From Brevundimonas variabilis (GTDB lineage Bacteria > Pseudomonadota > Alphaproteobacteria > Caulobacterales > Caulobacteraceae), in NCBI RefSeq assembly GCF_014199945.1, contig NZ_JACHOR010000001.1, forward strand, positions 496,001-560,000: DNA of 64,000 nucleotides, read 5' to 3'. This document shows, piece by piece, positions 62,536-64,000 of the stretch. The notes under the pieces are model-generated. The model was not told the DNA's origin and ran no database searches. It saw nothing but the letters and a program-made list of their open reading frames with translations. Position numbers and translations under genes: made by a program. How positions within the stretch are numbered: position 1 is the first letter of the stretch; each line of letters begins with the position of its first letter.

Positions 62536-63513
62536 ATGGGTATCACCTGGGACAAGACCCTGCTGGTCGGTGACGTCGGTGGCACCAATGCCCGCTTCGC
62601 CCTGGCGCACATGGTCGAGGGCAAGCCGGTTCTGGAGCATCACGACAGCTTTCCGGCGTCCCAGTATCCGACCTTCCTCGAAGGCGTGGCCGCCTTCATC
62701 GATGGCTGCGAGGTCAAGCCGACCGGCGGAGTCATTGCCGTGGCCGGGCCGGTCGAGGACGGGGCGATCGACCTGACCAACTCGCCCTGGGCCGTTTCGG
62801 AGACCGAACTCGCAACCCTGGGACTGAACCCCGTGCGTCTGATCAATGATTTCGAGGCCCTGGCCTGGGGCGCGCCCGTCGTGCCGGCCGACAGTCTCGA
62901 ACATCTCGGAGGACCGGCTGAAGGCGATCCCCATGCCACGATCGCCGTTTTGGGACCGGGCACCGGTTTCGGGGTCTCGGCCCTGGTGCGCAATTCCCGG
63001 GGCGACGAAATCGCCATGCCGTCCGAAGGCGGCCACGCCTGTTTCCCGCCGGGCGACCCGATCGAGGACGAGATCCTGCGGATCCTGCGGCGTCGTTATG
63101 ACCGGGTGTCGATCGAGCGGCTGATCTGTGGTCCCGGGCTTCTGAACATGCACCGGGCACTGGCCGAGATCGACGGACGCGAGACCCATATCGACGACCC
63201 GGCCGAGATCACGACCACCGCCATGGCCGATCCAAACAGTCCCTGCGGTGCGACCCTGGCCCGGTTCTGCGCCATCCTGGGCGCCGTGGCCGGGGACATT
63301 GCCCTGACCACCGGCGCAAGAGGCGGTGTCTATATCGCGGGGGGCATCGCGCCGCGGATCCTGCCGTTTCTGAAGGCCAGCCCCTTCCGTCAACGGTTCG
63401 AGCGCAAGGGTCGCTTCAAGGACTATATGGCCGAGATCCCGACACAGGTGATCACGCACAAGCACGCAGCGCTCCTGGGCGCGGCGCGTGTGGCCTTCGC
63501 CGTCTCAACTTGA
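62536..63513 (+). CDS. glk: Glucokinase
   Basis: A 325-residue ATP-dependent glucose kinase of the bacterial Glk type. The phosphate-1 motif is DVGGTNARFALA; LINDFEALAWG holds the catalytic Asp; LGPGTGFGVSALV, EGGHACFPP and GGIAPRILPFL complete the site. It begins immediately after the edd stop, preceded by GGGGAGGGAG, and closes the zwf-pgl-edd-glk operon that takes glucose to KDPG. Confidence 0.95.
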   Translation: MGITWDKTLLVGDVGGTNARFALAHMVEGKPVLEHHDSFPASQYPTFLEGVAAFIDGCEVKPTGGVIAVAGPVEDGAIDLTNSPWAVSETELATLGLNPVRLINDFEALAWGAPVVPADSLEHLGGPAEGDPHATIAVLGPGTGFGVSALVRNSRGDEIAMPSEGGHACFPPGDPIEDEILRILRRRYDRVSIERLICGPGLLNMHRALAEIDGRETHIDDPAEITTTAMADPNSPCGATLARFCAILGAVAGDIALTTGARGGVYIAGGIAPRILPFLKASPFRQRFERKGRFKDYMAEIPTQVITHKHAALLGAARVAFAVST

Positions 63514-63528
63514 GCGAGCCGGAAAAAT

Positions 63529-63566
63529 GTTCACGACAGTGTGAACCCTTCGTGAGGTGCGGCGTT
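63529..63566 (+). promoter_or_regulatory. EcfG/SigT-type promoter candidate with overlapping inverted repeat
   Basis: TGAAC (63542-63546), a 16-base spacer and CGTT (63563-63566) match the alphaproteobacterial general stress promoter GGAAC-N16-CGTT with one mismatch. GTTCAC (63529-63534) and GTGAAC (63541-63546) form an inverted repeat covering the -35 element and could also act as a weak glk terminator. Confidence 0.5.
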
Positions 63567-63595
63567 TTGTCGGCTCAACCAACGAGGATTGTTCC

Positions 63596-63892
63596 ATGCG
63601 TAAACTGATGATCGCCGCCGTCGCCACCTTCGCTGTCGCTGGCCTCGCAGCCTGCGAAAACGCGGCCGAAAAGGAAGCCGGCGCACAGGCCGACGCCATT
63701 GAAGCGGCAGCCAATGTCGAGGCCACCCAGCTCGAGAACGCAGCGGACGCAGCCCCTACCGACGCTGCCGAGAATGCGCTGAACGCCCAGGCTGATGCCG
63801 TTCAGGAAACCGCCGACGAACAGGCCGATGCCGTTGAAGCGGCTGCCGGCAACCGTGACGGTGGCATGACCACGGCAAACACGCCCAACTAA
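63596..63892 (+). CDS. Ala/Glu-rich small lipoprotein
   Basis: A 98-residue protein with signal sequence MRKLMIAAVATFAVAG and the lipobox LAAC, so lipid attachment is expected. The mature part is a low-complexity Ala/Asp/Glu/Gln-rich helix with repeated ADAxEAAA and QADAV units (AQADAIEAAA, AQADAVQETADEQADAVEAAAG), resembling entericidin-like or coiled-coil stress lipoproteins. An EcfG-type promoter candidate lies upstream and a strong terminator downstream. The role is unknown. Confidence 0.82.
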   Translation: MRKLMIAAVATFAVAGLAACENAAEKEAGAQADAIEAAANVEATQLENAADAAPTDAAENALNAQADAVQETADEQADAVEAAAGNRDGGMTTANTPN

Positions 63893-63901
63893 TGGCGTGA
63901 C

Positions 63902-63925
63902 ACGGCGGCAGTCATGACCCGCCGT
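63902..63925 (+). repeat. Short hairpin after the lipoprotein gene
   Basis: ACGGCGG (63902-63908) pairs with CCGCCGT (63919-63925) across a 10-base loop, just before the main terminator. No other role is evident. Confidence 0.35.
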
Positions 63926-63946
63926 TGATCCTTCAGACACGTCAGA

Positions 63947-63978
63947 CCCCCGTCGGTACGCCGGCGGGGGTTTTCGTT
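63947..63978 (+). terminator. Intrinsic terminator
   Basis: CCCCCGTCGG (63947-63956), loop TACG, CCGGCGGGGG (63961-63970), then TTTTCGTTT. The 10-base stem has one T-G pair and is followed by a T-run, the clearest Rho-independent terminator in the window. It ends the lipoprotein transcript. Confidence 0.9.
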
Positions 63979-64000
63979 TGACGAATATGGACGCTGTCAG

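Overview
The window looks like chromosomal core DNA of an alphaproteobacterium, most likely a member of Caulobacteraceae (Brevundimonas or a close relative). This is inferred from the high G+C content, the very tight gene packing, and the families present: a YerC/TrpR-like gene before hisG, the zwf-pgl-edd-glk Entner-Doudoroff operon, lysC-ptsP, comF-grxC-nitrilase-DUF1178, small Caulobacterales-type lipoproteins, and a nrdA with no nrdB beside it. No database search was possible. I see no rRNA, tRNA, CRISPR array, prophage or transposase. No stretch above about 300 bases lacks a gene.

Bases 1-10,500: the 3' part of selO, a DoxX-type membrane protein, a DUF2256 mini-protein, a MerR regulator followed by two acyl-CoA dehydrogenases, rsmE, glutamate-cysteine ligase, a secreted HELGH protein, and a divergent aldo/keto reductase-TetR pair with two matching operators. 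Bases 10,500-22,600: SDR oxidoreductase, DUF72, zinc alcohol dehydrogenase, phaB, a secreted protein, gloB diverging from a methyltransferase-sixA-DUF952-pyrD operon, a hybrid histidine kinase, peroxiredoxin, yqgE and a PAP2 phosphatase. Bases 22,600-33,900: nrdA with candidate tandem NrdR boxes, a DegT aminotransferase diverging from a GmhB-like phosphatase, two further hydrolases, a two-domain M16 peptidase, a DUF350/trypsin-like protease pair, mutT and an orphan Flp pilin. Bases 33,800-51,600: comF cluster, ubiG, lysC, ptsP, a RodZ-like protein, ispG, a GST, a TauE exporter, a response regulator, prfA, ccmC-ccmD-ccmG and a ferredoxin-reductase-type flavoprotein. Bases 51,600-64,000: one co-directional run, yerC-hisG-hisD-(hisC-like/hisB)-hisH-hisA-hisF-hisIE-zwf-pgl-edd-glk, then an Ala-rich lipoprotein and a strong terminator.

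The most unusual protein is encoded at 54217-55650. A shortened HisC-type aminotransferase domain, whose PLP lysine is replaced by leucine, is fused in frame to a complete HisB dehydratase inside the his operon. The most unusual DNA is a set of palindromic intergenic repeats (4092-4261, 5441-5567, 57745-57874). Each ends within a few bases of the next start codon, and at least two appear to supply the ribosome binding site. Other points are convergent genes whose stop codons share a CTAG, and a divergent pair whose start codons overlap in CATG.
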